This document shows positions 1-8,529 of a stretch of DNA of 15,343 bases, one piece after another. The stretch is from contig JAEUBA010000259.1 in assembly GCA_018257865.1 (NCBI GenBank), positions 1 to 15,343 of the forward strand, read 5' to 3'. The notes under the pieces are model-generated. The model did not search any database. It was not told where the DNA came from and saw nothing but the letters and a program-made list of their open reading frames with translations. Source of the stretch: Stereocaulon alpinum. Lineage: Eukaryota > Ascomycota > Lecanoromycetes > Lecanorales > Stereocaulaceae. Every line of letters starts with the position of its first letter. Positions within the stretch are counted from its first letter, which is position 1. The position numbers and the translations under genes are program-made.

Positions 1-2
1 AT

Positions 3-1256
3 CCCTTAAGGGTAATATAGAGTAATAAAGGCCTAGTACCTAAGGTTTAGTCTAACGTACGTTAAGTTTAGGTATACCTAGTAGTATTCGGGAAATACCA
101 GCTATATAGCGAAGAAGGAGCTAAGTATTTTAATATTAACTAAAGTAACTTTATTAATAGCGTAGGTATAAACGCTACGTATAATATTCGAGAGAGGGCT
201 ATATATATTATATAGGAACTAAGTAGTGCTACTATTATTATTAATATTCCCCCTCTTAGTAAGGCTAGTACTAAGCCTAAGCTACCTAAGATTAATATAG
301 GAAAGAAGGCTAAGATATAAGTCTATCCTAAGGGACTTACTAAAGAGCTAAAGGCAGCTAAGTAGGAATAGCCTAAGATAACTAGGCCGAATAGGGAAGC
401 TAAACGTTCTAAGATAACTAGGACTAAGGTAGCTCAGCTAAAGGCTAATACTATTTAAGAGGAGATAACTAGGCTAAAGGAAGCTAAACGTCCTAAAACT
501 ACTAGGACTACGGCAGCTGAACTGAAGGCGGGTAATAAGAAAAGGTAGAAAGTTAATAATACTAAACCTAGAACCCCTAGTAAGAAAGCTAGGCCTAAAA
601 CCCCTACTAATAAGTTTAGACTTACGTAAGATCTAGTTAACTCAGCTAGTAGGGGGAGGCGCTTCGCCTTAGATAAAGAGGTTAAGATAACTATAACTAT
701 AGCTAAGTACTATACCTATAATAACCTTAAGTAGGTATAAGGGAAGGTAGTCCTATTCGCTACGGCCTTATATAATACGTAGATTTTGCTTTAAGCCTAT
801 AACGAACGTATAATTAAGTAGTTAGTAATAAATCGTTTATAGGCTAAGTAGGCGCTAGAGGATATTATTAAGTTCTAAACCTATATAGCCGAACTCTCTA
901 ATAATAGGGAGTTTAATAATACCCTACTTATAAAAGCTAACGCCGTATTTAATAAGATTACTAAAGCTTTCCTATCTATAGACCGTATTACACATAACGA
1001 CTTTAAGGAATAGCAGAGTATAGTACCGGAGGGACTTAAGAAGCTTAGTAAGGAGGATAATAAGGCAGTCGACTACTATAGTAATATTATAGAGGAATAA
1101 ATATAATATTAGCCGGCGCTTAATAGCGAGGGCGCTGTATTTCTTTTTAGCGCGGGGGACTCTAATATAGTCTTACGGCTAGGTATAGCTAAGGCGGTAT
1201 ATACGCTAAGGTACCGCCTTAGCGGAACTTTATAGTTAGGCCCTTCGGGCACTTAG
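3..1256 (+). pseudogene. Decayed ORF, Lys-rich protein of unknown function
   Basis: I do not recognise the family. One frame (codons starting at positions divisible by 3) can be read from the window's left edge to about 1256 if TAG/TAA are taken as RIP-altered Gln or Trp codons; no frameshift is needed. The frame encodes a moderately mixed N-terminal part, then a very basic Lys/Ala/Pro/Thr-rich segment at about 246-620, then a less basic region rich in Leu, Ile and Asn. An approximately 28-codon block is repeated: compare 396-446 with 480-530, both containing EAKR followed by a Thr-Arg-Thr motif and ending in LKA. The basic repeats suggest a nucleic-acid-binding or disordered tail, but that is inference. 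About a dozen CpA/TpG sites survive here, more than in the retroelements. The true start lies upstream of the window and the original stop is uncertain. Confidence 0.4.
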
Positions 1257-1348
1257 AAGATATTATCAGTTAATACTACTATATATTAATAGAAGTCCTT
1301 TAACACGTACCGTGCTACTACCTACCTGCTATATCACTAATACTATAG
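1257..1348. other. Short unassigned spacer before the minisatellite
   Basis: This stretch has no recognisable coding content. It keeps several CpA/TpG dinucleotides (for example around 1288-1335), so it appears less mutated than the flanking retroelements. Confidence 0.4.
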
Positions 1349-1776
1349 GATATTATAGGTGTTGCTAGTGCTGTAGGATATTATAGGTGTTATAGGTATT
1401 GCTAGTACTATAGGATATTACAGGTGTTACTAGTACTGTAGGATATTATAGGTATTGCTAATATTGCTAGATATTACAGGTGTTATAGGTGTTACTAATA
1501 CTATAGGATATTATAGGTGTTACTAATATTACTAGATATTGTAGGTGTTACTAGTACTGTAGGATATTATAGGTATTACTAATATTACTAATACTATAGG
1601 ATATTGTAGGTGTTGCTAATACTATAGGATATTATAGGTATCGCTGATATTGCTAGTGCTATAGGATATTACAGGTGTTACTAGTGCTGTAGGATATTGC
1701 AGGTGTTACTAATATTACTAGATATTACAGGTGCTGCTAATATTACTGGATATTATAGGTACTACTAATATTACTA
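1349..1776 (+). repeat. Hierarchical minisatellite, 28/37-bp units
   Basis: Units begin with GATATT at 1349, 1377, 1414, 1442, 1470, 1507, 1535, 1563, 1600, 1628, 1665, 1693, 1721 and 1749. Their lengths are 28, 37, 28, 28, 37, 28, 28, 37, 28, 37, 28, 28, 28 and 28 bp. The long form is the short form plus one 9-bp module. A 37+28+28 block of 93 bp recurs at 1377, 1470 and 1628, with a shortened 65-bp version at 1563. Units differ mostly by G/A and C/T transitions, many of them TG to TA, so the array looks partly RIP-mutated, yet it keeps far more TpG than its surroundings. No coding role is apparent. Confidence 0.93.
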
Positions 1777-1808
1777 GAGTTGCTGGAGTTGCTAGAGTTG
1801 CTAGAGTT
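1773..1808 (+). repeat. 9-bp tandem array (GCTAGAGTT)
   Basis: Four contiguous 9-bp copies lie at 1773, 1782, 1791 and 1800: ACTAGAGTT, GCTGGAGTT, and two of GCTAGAGTT. The array directly continues the 28/37-bp minisatellite, whose unit lengths differ by exactly 9 bp. It may therefore represent the elementary module of the larger array. It runs straight into the telomere-like tract. Confidence 0.8.
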
Positions 1809-1827
1809 AGGGTTTTAGTTAGAGTTA
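1801..1827 (+). repeat. Degenerate telomere-like hexamers (TTAGGG strand)
   Basis: The tract parses as CTAGAG, TTAGGG (1807-1812), TTTTAG, TTAGAG, TTA. Only one hexamer is intact; the others differ by one or two bases. On its own this would be weak, but the mirror arm of the inverted repeat abuts four perfect CCCTAA-type units at 11245-11271, in the orientation that matches. A 10-bp perfect palindrome, GTTACGTAAC, overlaps its end at 1824-1833. Confidence 0.5.
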
Positions 1828-1845
1828 CGTAACCGTTGTCTAATA

Positions 1846-1999
1846 GTTATAAAATTATTAATAGTTCTTGTAGTTTTAGAACGGTTATATTCTAGTATTA
1901 ATAGCGTTCTAAAACTAGTATAAACTTAAATCGGTTAAATAACTATATAAAACTTATATTATAACGAGATTAATTCTTAGTAAAGAGCCTATATAATAC
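1846..1999 (+). repeat. Left arm of ~154-bp inverted repeat
   Basis: The reverse complement of this stretch matches 11092-11246 almost throughout. I count about four G/A or C/T differences and one 6-bp length difference (an extra CTAGTT-type hexamer in the right arm). It contains a perfect 12-bp inverted repeat, AGTTTTAGAACG at 1872-1883 and its complement at 1905-1916, around a 21-bp loop. The outer side is separated from the telomere-like tract by about 18 bp; the inner side abuts the 3'-truncated LINE ORF1. Confidence 0.93.
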
Positions 2000-3556
2000 T
2001 CCTAAAGTCTACTTAAGGGTATTTATTAGACTAATCTTCTCTATAGATAGGGGCTATTACCTTTACTCTACTTTAGAGAGGGTTATTAGTTATCCTCTCT
2101 TTACTACCTCTCTAATTCCTTTCTAAGGCTTATCTATTATATCCTTTAAGGCCTTCCTCTTCCCTTTAAAAATTACTTTATACTACTCTTTTAGGCTAGT
2201 CCTTTTTAGTATTACTAACGTAGGCCTTACTAAGTATTACTTTAGGGTCTCTTTAAAGTATTTTAGCTATACTTAATTCTCTACTTAGCCTTAGTATTCT
2301 CTTTCTATTAAATTAAGTAGGTTTTACTTTATACTAAGTACTCCTCTTTATATATTATATACTTAGGCTTACTACTAGCTCTTTCTATATAATTATTAGT
2401 TATATAGTTTTAGGTATATATCTTATAGTAGGTAGGGTATTTATACGCCTTAGTAATATACTTAGGGGTAGCTTCTCTCTCTTAATAATTATAGAAAAGG
2501 AGGCTATTCTCTATTACTATCCCCTCTATAATAAGCCGGTTCGCCGCCTCTAGACTTAGGACTTTAATTATTAGTATAGAGAATCTCTTCTCCCTCTTAA
2601 GTATATCTAGCTTTAATATAAGTATAGGCTATTTAGCCTTTATTATCTCTAACTCTAAGTAAAGCTTCCTATTATCTTTCCTTAAGGTTTTAAAGATTCT
2701 CTATTAATCCTTTATATCTATTATCTTTTCTACTCTATAGATTACTACTATTACTATTTTTTAGAGGACTTTTACTAACTTATAAAGTCTCCTTACTTAT
2801 TTATTATCCCTCTCTAACTCCTTCTTAACTTTTACTAAAGCTATCTAAAGAATAATATCCCCCCCTATAATCCTCCTTACTATAATAATCTCTTTAGCTA
2901 CTCCCTCTACTCCCCTAAATATTTATATTAGTTAGGGAAGGGTTATTATAGCTATTTATATCTTTTCGCTAGTATTATTAATTCTAACTATTACCTACTT
3001 TACTTTCTTAATATCTTCTACCCTAAGTATAGTTAAGTAGATAGTATTTTAGCCCCTTTAGGCTATATAGGCTATATCCGCCTAGCTATTATTTACCCTT
3101 CTAGTTAGGTAATCTTTATATATTAATTAGCTATAGTACTCCTTTATAGTATATCTTTTAATAGTATTCTTCTATATATACTTTATAATCCTTTTTACTA
3201 TATTTTAGAAGAAGCCCTATATAGTCTTATTTATATTTACCTATAGTATCCCTTAAACCTTCTTTATAAACTTTAGTAGTACCTACTTTATAGCCTTTAT
3301 ATACTATATTCTTTCTTTAATTCTTTCCCTATCTTAAGAGCCTTATAGATTTTTAGTAGGTTTCTACTATTATTACTATTACCTTATTATCGCGTTAGGA
3401 CGCGTTCCTTATCTACCTTTACTACTAATACCTCCCTTCTCTCCTCCCCCCCTATCTTATATTATTTTACTAAGTTCGTAACCTAGTATAATCGCTCGTC
3501 TAGCCTAGTAGGCCTATTCGCTCGTCGTACTCGTTATTATCGCTATTTTTTCCTCT
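2000..3556 (-). pseudogene. Tad1-like LINE ORF1 remnant (inverted copy)
   Basis: This is the reverse complement, with RIP-type differences, of the LINE ORF1 at 11709-13287. ORF1 of these non-LTR retrotransposons encodes a gag-like RNA-binding protein; the cysteine-knuckle region falls at about 2400-2500 here, with Cys and His positions turned to Tyr. Homology starts on the minus strand at the former start codon (now ATA followed by GCG, near 3551-3556) and stops at about 2000. There the sequence switches to the inverted-repeat arm, so the last ~25 codons of ORF1 and all of ORF2 are missing. Loss of the 3' side is unusual, because ordinary LINE truncation removes the 5' end, and suggests a later rearrangement or insertion. 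Many TAA/TAG codons interrupt the frame. Confidence 0.88.
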
Positions 3557-3639
3557 ACTTAGTATTATATATTCGTAGTTACTTAGATTATTAGAGGGTA
3601 TAAGTATATTACTATAAGCTATATAGTAAACTAACCTTA

Positions 3640-3860
3640 TATCTATTTATTATAAGCGCGTTTTAATACTAGTATAGTATTAAGTTCTACTTTTAGTACC
3701 TATTTATTATAGATATTACCCTACCTAGTCTACTTAACCTTATACTAGATATCTTCCTTATTCCTTACTTTATTAATAATCTCCTCTACCTCCTACTATT
3801 CCTTATTATTAATAAGTTTAGGGGGCTATATAAAGTCTATTAACTCTACGCCCTTACGTA
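3640..3860 (-). pseudogene. Gypsy chromodomain (C-terminal end of pol)
   Basis: The minus-strand translation gives a run resembling EVEEIINKVR, then WYKVKWTRWG with Trp replaced by a stop in the actual sequence, then a short acidic/hydrophobic tail. This matches the form of chromodomains at the C-terminus of chromoviral integrases, which in the family steer integration toward histone H3K9-methylated heterochromatin. Two aromatic-cage Trp positions are stop codons. The frame closes near 3640-3650. The assignment rests on pattern and on position just after the integrase. Confidence 0.7.
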
Positions 3861-4199
3861 GTTAGTAAGGCTTAAGTAATAATATATAAAAGGTATTATA
3901 GATTTAATAACTTATAGGTAGTATTAAGTAGTACGCTTATACCCTAACCTTATCCTTAATCCTAAATAGGCTAACGAACTAATAGAATAACTTCTTACTA
4001 GGACGCCTTTATTTAAGGTTTTTAGTTAAAAGTATTACTAATTCGCCTACTTTATATTCTTTTAGCTTATAATTTTTATTATAGTACTTCGCTTATACCT
4101 TAATAGCGTAGCGCTAATAGTCTTCTATCTACTTTTAATAGTTTTATAGTTATTCTACCTATTCCTTTACTACTAGTATCTCCCCCTCTAAGGAGCCGT

Positions 4200-4960
4200 C
4201 CCTAGCTTCCTAATATAGTTTAGGGTTATAGCCGTATATAGTATAGAATAGCGAGTAACTAATAGTACTATAGTAGCTATTTATATAGATAAACTTAATA
4301 AAGTAATTAGTAATAGCTTTACCTAATTAGTTTACTCTACGTTAGTAAATATTCGTAGAAAGTATTTTAATATTTAGTTCTACTTTTTAGTCTAGCTATC
4401 CGTTTATAGATAGAAGGCGGTACTTATATAGCGCTTAATCTTCGCGTAGTAGTATAAAGTTAACTAAAAAGTACTAGTAAATACTATACCTCTATTATTA
4501 ACTACTCCTATAGGTATACTAAATTAGTATACTATTTTAGAGAAGAAGAGCTCTCTAAGTTCTTCTACTATAATTATTTTCTTTATAGTAAGATAGTAGA
4601 CTATCTTTATAAACTTATCTACTACTATAAGAATAGAATTATATATAATACTAGCTTATTTACTAGGCGGTAGTCCTATAATAAAATCTATTAATAGCTT
4701 TTACTATAGTCCTTTAGGTAAAGGTAATAATTATAACTCCCTATAGGGATAATACTTAGGAACCTTTATTCTTTAGTATATATTATAGGTATATATATAG
4801 CTTTGCGTCTACTCCGCTATATTAGCTTAATAATACTTTCGCCTTAATAATTCTAATATCTTTATAGCGCTAAAATAGTCTACTAAAGAATTATTATAAT
4901 ATCTATTAATTAGCTCTTATCTAAGGGTACTATCCTTTAGGATATATAACTACCCCTTAT
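4200..4960 (-). pseudogene. Gypsy integrase
   Basis: The minus strand shows an N-terminal zinc-binding region (about 4767-4925) in which the expected His residues read as Tyr, followed by the catalytic core. The core keeps DFI-GLPPSK for the first Asp (about 4640-4690). The second Asp motif, expected as S-D-R-G, now reads NNRG. The third motif is retained as TDSQTEKQNQ at about 4378-4424. The integrase would join element cDNA to chromosomal DNA. Numerous TAG/TAA codons lie at Gln positions. It follows RNase H and precedes the chromodomain, as expected. Confidence 0.9.
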
Positions 4961-5389
4961 ACTATAGAAGGTTCTTATTATTAAGAGACTAATTTATATA
5001 CGCAGTATAATAATATTCTACTTTAGGATTTTAGTTCTTTCTAAATTTTATAACCTATTTTAATAGTTTTTAAGGCTCCTTATATAACCCTTCTATAAGT
5101 TCTCTTATAGTTTTCCTTAGTATAATTACCTAAATCCCTAGAATAAGAAAAGCTACTTCTAACGCGTTATACTTAGCGCGTTTATATAGCTTAGACTCTT
5201 TTTCTAACTATGAGGATAGTTTACTTTATAATATTAGTAATAGGGTAGTATTAAATAGTAAAGCGCCTTTATAATTAGGTCGCCTTAATAGCGGATTAGT
5301 AGGATTAGTTTTTCCTACTTAATAGGTAATTTTAAAATTATACGTAGCGAGCTTAAGCGCCTAGCGCGCTTACTATAGTATTAGCTCCA

Positions 5390-5720
5390 AAACTTTATAA
5401 ACCCTTATAGATTATTATAATTAGTAAGTACTTTAATAGGGTATAAGCTCCTTTCTAAGTAGTAGTACTACTACTTAAAAGTATCTACTATTACTAGTAG
5501 TTCTTAATTATATATTTTATAATTTTATTCTACTAAGATTATCTTATATAACTAAAAAGCTACGGGCTGCTAGTTATCCGCCTTATTAGGTTAAGATAGG
5601 ATACTAGTAATAGTAAAAGCTGATATATTTATTTCTACCTTAATATTTTATAATAGGTTAAAGTACTATAAAAGGGGCGCTTCTATAAACTTTTAATATA
5701 GTTCCTAAAACGCTCGCTCT
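5390..5720 (-). pseudogene. Gypsy RNase H
   Basis: On the minus strand the core from about 5645 to 5390 reads ISAFTITSILSQ, then PVAF, then ELLVIVDTFKQ, then IKVLTNYNNLQGF. This is the Ty3/gypsy RNase H pattern. The first catalytic Asp of the D-A-S motif reads Asn and the D-H of the last motif reads N-Y, both explained by TG-to-TA and CA-to-TA change. The enzyme would degrade the RNA of the RNA:DNA hybrid during reverse transcription. Confidence 0.88.
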
Positions 5721-5899
5721 ACGTTATTAGGCTATTTAAATAGCCCCGTCTTCTTACCCTCCTTACTACCTTTTAAAAGGCTAGTTAGGGGTGCAGCGAT
5801 AGCTAAATAATAGTAGATAAAGCGGCGATAGAAGTTAGTAAGCCTTAAAAAGACCTAAACTTTATAGTAGGTCTTTAATCTTAACTACTCCCTAATAAT

Positions 5900-6660
5900 A
5901 GTAACCCTACGTAGGTCGATCGCTACGCCTATAGTTAATATAATAAACCCTAAAAACTCTACCTAAGTAGTATTAAACGCGTACTTCTTTAAGTTAGTAT
6001 ATAATTAGTACTATTAGAGTCGCTATAGTACTTCCTTAATATACCGCTAATACTCCGCTAGGTCTTTAGAATAGATTAAAATATTATCTAAATATACTAT
6101 ATATATTATATCTACTAGCCTAGCTAAGGCCTAATTAATATATACTTAAAACGTAGTAGGGGTATTAGCTAACCTAAATAGTATAATAAGATACTTAAAG
6201 TAACTATAGTAGGTATAAAACGCCGTCTTCTATTTATTACTAAAGTATACTTAATCTAGATACGGTAATAAGTATCCTTTAGGTCTAACTTTATAAACCG
6301 TTTAGCGCTATATAAGCAGTCTAACATTTCCGTAATAAAAGGTAATAGGTACCTATTTTTTATAGTTACCGTATTTAACCCCTTATAATCTATATAGAGG
6401 CGTAGCCCCCTATCCTTCTTTAGAATAAAAAGAATAGGTACTCCTACTAGTAAAACGGAATAGCGAATCTATCCCTTTATTAATATATTATTAAGGTAGC
6501 GCCGTAGCTCCGCGAGCTTAGCCCTTAATAAATTATAGAGGGGCTTATAAGGCGGATCTCTCTTATTTAACTTAATAGTATAGTCCCCCTACTTCTACTT
6601 AGGTAAGATCCTAGCCTTCTTATTTAAGAATGTATCTTTAAACTCCTATAATTAAGGAGA
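5900..6660 (-). pseudogene. Gypsy reverse transcriptase
   Basis: The minus-strand translation contains GVPILF-LKKD-GLRLYIDYKGLN (about 6377-6460), then FIKLDLKDTYYRI, then VYLDNILIYSKD with the active-site box at 6068-6094. The box should be YLDD; the second catalytic Asp has become Asn, the expected result of TG-to-TA change in GAT-GAY. The N-terminal leader with FKDTF and PPYKPLYNL (6530-6660) is typical of the stretch linking protease to RT. Multiple in-frame TAG/TAA codons are present. The family assignment is firm; the precise clade is not. Confidence 0.93.
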
Positions 6661-6708
6661 AAGGACTAGTATACTAGGCTTATTAGCCTAGGGTTACTAT
6701 TGAAATTC

Positions 6709-6753
6709 GGGTATTCGTATACCAAGTCTTGGTATTAATAACTAAGACTTAGT
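6709..6753. repeat. Palindrome doublet at gypsy truncation point
   Basis: ACCAAGTCTTGGT (6721-6733) and ACTAAGACTTAGT (6741-6753) are each perfect 6+1+6 palindromes. They are also inverted copies of each other, differing only by C/T and G/A changes. A further inverted repeat, GGTAT-TCGT-ATACC (6710-6723), overlaps the first. The site falls where recognisable gypsy pol ends, and it keeps CpA and TpG bases that are scarce elsewhere. Confidence 0.75.
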
Positions 6754-7347
6754 ACTAACCCTTATTTATATCTTATACAGTCGCACTTAACTAGATAATT
6801 AAGTATTCTACCTATTATATTTTAATAGGTTATAAGCTCGGTACGCTAGGTATCGCTATAATAGCTCTTCTTTTAGAATTATATTCCTCTTAAATAGTTA
6901 CTAAATCCTCCCTAATATAAACTGCGTATATATAAGCTAAACCTCTAATACCTATTTAGTCTTAGGTAATAACTCTTTAATCTTTATACTATAAGATTAA
7001 CTTACAGCGATAATAATCGATTAAAAAGAGGAGGCTAAGGAACCCCTAGCTATTCTATTCTTTCTAGGGGTATTACTACCGAAAAGTACGCTAATAAGTA
7101 CTACTAAGTAATCCTTTCTAGCGTACCTTAGTAGGTATCTATAAACTCTAAAGCTAAGCCCCTAAAGTAATATCTAGCTTCTATAGTAGTAAGAATACTA
7201 ACCTATATAAAGTAGAATTATCAAATTTCTACGGAGATTTATTAAAAACATAACTTTTTAGACGCTTAGAAAGCGATTAATTATCGATTACTAGGGGGCT
7301 AGGTCTTAACCCCCCGATTATTTTCTTACGTAATAAGCCGATTCCTA
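6754..7347. other. Unassigned stretch between gypsy and copia remnants
   Basis: I could not assign this sequence. On the minus strand one frame from about 7180 to 6710 can be read with RIP-type stops only, but it shows no protease D-T/S-G motif or gag zinc knuckle. It may be a decayed gypsy 5' part, LTR material or unrelated DNA. Two inverted repeats are visible: ACCCCTAG at 7042-7049 with its complement at 7064-7071, and a G5/C5 pair within 7291-7318. Scattered CpA/TpG (for example at 6778, 6783, 7003, 7222 and 7249) suggest lighter RIP than in the flanking elements. Confidence 0.4.
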
Positions 7348-7421
7348 GCTATCTATCCTAATAAGTTAAAGGCTAGTATCCCCCGCTATCTATCCTAATA
7401 AGTTAGAGGCTAGTATTACCC
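7348..7421 (+). repeat. 37-bp tandem duplication
   Basis: Two adjacent copies start with GCTATCTATCC at 7348 and at 7385. They are nearly identical over about 34 bp, differing by transitions (TTAAAGG versus TTAGAGG) and at their ends. The duplication lies upstream of the copia coding region, possibly in its leader or LTR, but no second LTR was found for comparison. Confidence 0.85.
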
Positions 7422-7559
7422 TAGCCGCTAGATACCTATCGAGATCCTTAGGAGATATCTATAAGATATCCGCTATAGGCTTAGCTGGAAATCTATTATC
7501 TTCTTTATCTTCTAATTTAACTCCTGCTACCGGCGGAGCTTTAAAACACCTATATTATA

Positions 7560-8460
7560 GCAGCTGAAGAATCTTATAATAGTAGCGCGAACTTACTACT
7601 TACTATAGTAGCTAAAGAATCCTATAGTAATAGTAGAAGCTTCCCGCTTACCTCTATCTCTATCTTAGAGTCTAACTTTAGGTACTCCTAGTAGGTAGAG
7701 GAGATAGATAATTAGCTTATACTTAATAACTTAAAGCCTTTTACTACTAAAACCTAAATAAAAGCCTATACTATAATTTATAACTAACTTAGGTTTAATA
7801 CCTAAAAGATTATAAAGAATCTTACTATAGTAGATAAGATTCTAACTAAAGTCTCCTTAAATTTTAAGCTGAAAGGAACTAGTATTTATATTAAATTAAT
7901 ATAATACCTCTATTTAACCTTTCTAGAATCCTCTAAGGATATTACTAAATATACTTAGAAGTTCTAAGAGGTTAATACTAAACTTAAGGAGCTTAACGCT
8001 AAAGTAGCCCTACTAAAATTATACCTAATTTACCTCTATCTCTTAAGACTTAGTAAAGCTTATAATACCTTTAAAATAACTTATATTTAAAGCTACGCCC
8101 TATTTAGCGCTAATAAAATTAACTTTAATAAAGTCTCCTTAGCGGCTACTAATAAGGAATAATAAATCTAAGCGTAGTATAAGTACTCTAGACTAGTAAT
8201 ATTTATAGGTAGAAGGTCTATAAAAGACTATAACTCTATAAATAATAAGCCCTAAGAATACTACCCCTATTATAAGAAGCTTAAGCGAAAAGATACCTAT
8301 CTAATTATAAAGTATTAGTAGCTTTACCCCGAAATAAAGCCTAAAAAGTTTAAGTCTAAAGATAAAAGGTCTAAGAAATAGAAGCTAGAATATAATAATA
8401 GCCCTATTAAAGAACTAATATTTAAAACCCTTACTATTAATAGCGACTTTAATATTTAAG
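7560..8460 (+). pseudogene. Copia gag-like region
   Basis: In the frame with codons at positions divisible by 3, this stretch encodes a polar, Lys/Glu-rich, helical-looking protein such as copia gag. After ALFSANKINFN-KVSLAA (about 8100-8150), a knuckle-like segment at 8262-8300 reads YPYYKK followed by basic residues and a Tyr. This corresponds to the C-P-Y-C...C knuckle of copia gag with Cys turned to Tyr; the spacing of the last residues is not perfect. A Lys-rich tail follows (8330-8390). The N-terminus is uncertain: 7500-7560 reads better in a different frame (SLSSNLTPAT), so an indel may sit near 7560. Confidence 0.7.
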
Positions 8461-8529
8461 GCGCTAGTATAAATAGAGTCCCTATAATTAATATTAAATA
8501 TATAATAGTAATTACGCTAGAAGTTAATC

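Larger units (their letters stand above)
3640..6700 (-). mobile_element. Ty3/gypsy chromovirus remnant, pol only
   Basis: Reading the minus strand from 6700 down, the order is reverse transcriptase, RNase H, integrase, chromodomain, which is the order of fungal chromoviruses. Gag and protease are not recognisable upstream of the RT, and I could not find a pair of direct repeats that would serve as LTRs. The element seems cut at about 6700, near a palindrome doublet, and at about 3560-3640, where LINE sequence begins. All domains carry RIP stops and substitutions, so it is non-autonomous and dead. Confidence 0.9.

Noticed and set aside
1349..1776. Regularly spaced repeats as a CRISPR-like array
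   Set aside because: The units are contiguous with no unique spacers, the step changes by a 9-bp module, and the rest of the window is clearly fungal.
3551..3860. Possible in-frame fusion of gypsy chromodomain with LINE ORF1
   Set aside because: The minus-strand frames happen to be in phase across 3640-3556, but the joining stretch has several stops and no similarity to either family. The simplest reading is chance phase at an insertion boundary.
5210..6632. ATG at 5210 and 6630 as start codons of small + strand genes
   Set aside because: Both lie antisense within the gypsy pol remnant and are followed by early stops. They are simply the few TpG sites that survived.
7042..7071. 8-bp stem with 14-bp loop as a bacterial-type terminator
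   Set aside because: No T-tract follows and the context is eukaryotic. It is kept only as a minor inverted repeat in an unassigned stretch.
3640..7560. LTR pairs for the gypsy and copia elements
   Set aside because: I compared the sequence around 3557-3700, 6700-7560 and 11092-11708 by eye and found no convincing direct repeats. The 154-bp pair is inverted and so cannot be an LTR pair of a single element.
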